Part shown: positions 15,126 to 15,496 of the stretch, piece after piece | Position numbering within the stretch: position 1 is the stretch's first letter | How the letters are laid out: every line of letters begins with the position of its first letter | NCBI GenBank assembly: GCA_964431205.1 | Contig: CAYSIX010000084.1 | Location: 1-15,496 of the forward strand | Direction: 5' to 3' | Length of the DNA: 15,496 nucleotides | DNA from: CAYSIX01 sp964431205 | GTDB lineage: Bacteria > Planctomycetota > Phycisphaerae > Phycisphaerales > Phycisphaeraceae | The notes under the pieces: model-generated | Seen by the model: only the letters and a program-made list of their open reading frames with translations | Told to the model about the DNA's origin: nothing | Database searches by the model: none | Translations under genes and position numbers: made by a program

Positions 15126-15156
15126 CAGGGGTCAGGGCTCAGGGGCCAGGGATCAG
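15126..15156 (+). repeat. Heptanucleotide repeat (CAGGGNT x4) between two genes
   Basis: The units CAGGGGT, CAGGGCT, CAGGGGC, CAGGGAT and a final CAG follow with a strict 7-nt period. The repeat fills the gap between the four-helix gene and the phosphoglycerate mutase homologue and supplies the stop codon of the former (TGA at 15155-15153). It resembles the heptameric STRR class described in cyanobacteria in form; relationship is not implied. Confidence 0.7.
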
Positions 15157-15496
15157 TCAGATTCGCGGCGAAGGCGATCGATCAGCCGGTTGAGCATACG
15201 CCCGATCTCCTGGGTCAGCTCCCACGTCGGCTTGAGCCGGTCACGCGCGATCAGCCCGAGTCGGACCGCCGCGATCAACTTCGTCTCCAGCTCGAACAAT
15301 GACCCGCGCGCCATCGACAGGTGATGAACATATTCCCTGCGATGGGCCCGCCCGTACCCCTCCGCGATGTTGGACGGTATGGAGATGGCGGCGCGGCGGC
15401 ATTGCAGCGAGAGGCCGAAGCGCTCCTCGGCGGGCAGGTCGGCGGTGATTCGATACACGTCTTGAACCAGGTCCATGGACTTGTGCCACACCTTCA
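15153..15496 (-). CDS. Four-helix bundle protein (23S rRNA intervening-sequence protein family), 3' part
   Basis: The last 114 codons of a gene whose start lies beyond the right edge are present. The visible sequence begins KVWHKSMDLVQDVYRIT, and family members normally read FRDLKVWQ at this point, so only about 5-10 N-terminal residues are missing; the GTG at 15491 is therefore not the start. Further hallmarks are LPAEERFGLSLQCRRA and SIPSNIAEGYGR (about residues 20-49) and REYVHHLSMARGSLFELE. The family (TIGR02436-like) forms small four-helix bundles that assemble as pentamers; members were first found in rRNA intervening sequences but most are free-standing, and the biological role is not established. 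No rRNA sequence is seen here. The stop lies in a heptad repeat, and the same-strand gene downstream starts 33 bp away. Confidence 0.9.
   Translation of the reverse strand, partial: KVWHKSMDLVQDVYRITADLPAEERFGLSLQCRRAAISIPSNIAEGYGRAHRREYVHHLSMARGSLFELETKLIAAVRLGLIARDRLKPTWELTQEIGRMLNRLIDRLRRESD

Noticed and set aside
13593..15302. A 569-codon plus-strand frame over the phosphoglycerate mutase homologue
   Set aside because: A Gly/Val/Ala-rich shadow; the opposite strand carries all active-site residues of a known family.

Overview
The window looks like chromosomal DNA from a planctomycete, most likely class Phycisphaerae, from a draft assembly or metagenome bin (a 10-N gap lies inside one gene). 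The evidence is high GC by eye, two secreted proteins that combine passenger-like beta repeats, paired dockerin-type calcium loops (DxDxDGxVDxxDLGIWQ) and a C-terminal PEP-CTERM signal, a planctomycete-style short sigma factor, and a very large Ser/Thr kinase with a membrane helix and WD40 propellers. No rRNA, tRNA, CRISPR array or transposase was seen.

Layout from left to right: (1) the 5' part of a YebC/TACO1-family gene on the minus strand, cut by the window edge; (2) on the plus strand, an ECF-like sigma factor directly followed by surface protein 1 (594 aa, GTG start); (3) on the minus strand, a helix-turn-helix + NTF2-like regulator whose 3' end overlaps surface protein 1 by 34 bp, preceded by a possible 26-codon leader ORF with the strongest ribosome site in the window; (4) divergent from it, surface protein 2 (1129 aa); (5) converging on it with a 17-bp overlap, a 1163-aa kinase with an N-terminal anti-sigma-like zinc motif and about 14 WD40 blades; (6) divergent from the kinase, a zinc-type alcohol dehydrogenase; (7) on the minus strand, a coiled-coil single-pass membrane protein, a 655-bp gene-free stretch full of short repeats, an archaeal-type cofactor-independent phosphoglycerate mutase homologue, and a partial four-helix-bundle protein cut by the right edge.

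The left half (about 500-7340) reads as an envelope module: a sigma factor coupled to one PEP-CTERM/dockerin protein, a second protein of the same architecture, and a one-component regulator between them. The rest is a mixture of signalling and metabolic genes with no obvious shared pathway. Three start regions (yebC, sigma factor, kinase) share a likely housekeeping promoter, TTGGGG or CTGGGT, 16-18 nt, then TAGAATGR. The most unusual non-coding structure is a set of four CTGGTC direct repeats spaced 11, 11 and 12 bp apart, with one inverted copy downstream, in the gene-free stretch upstream of the coiled-coil gene.
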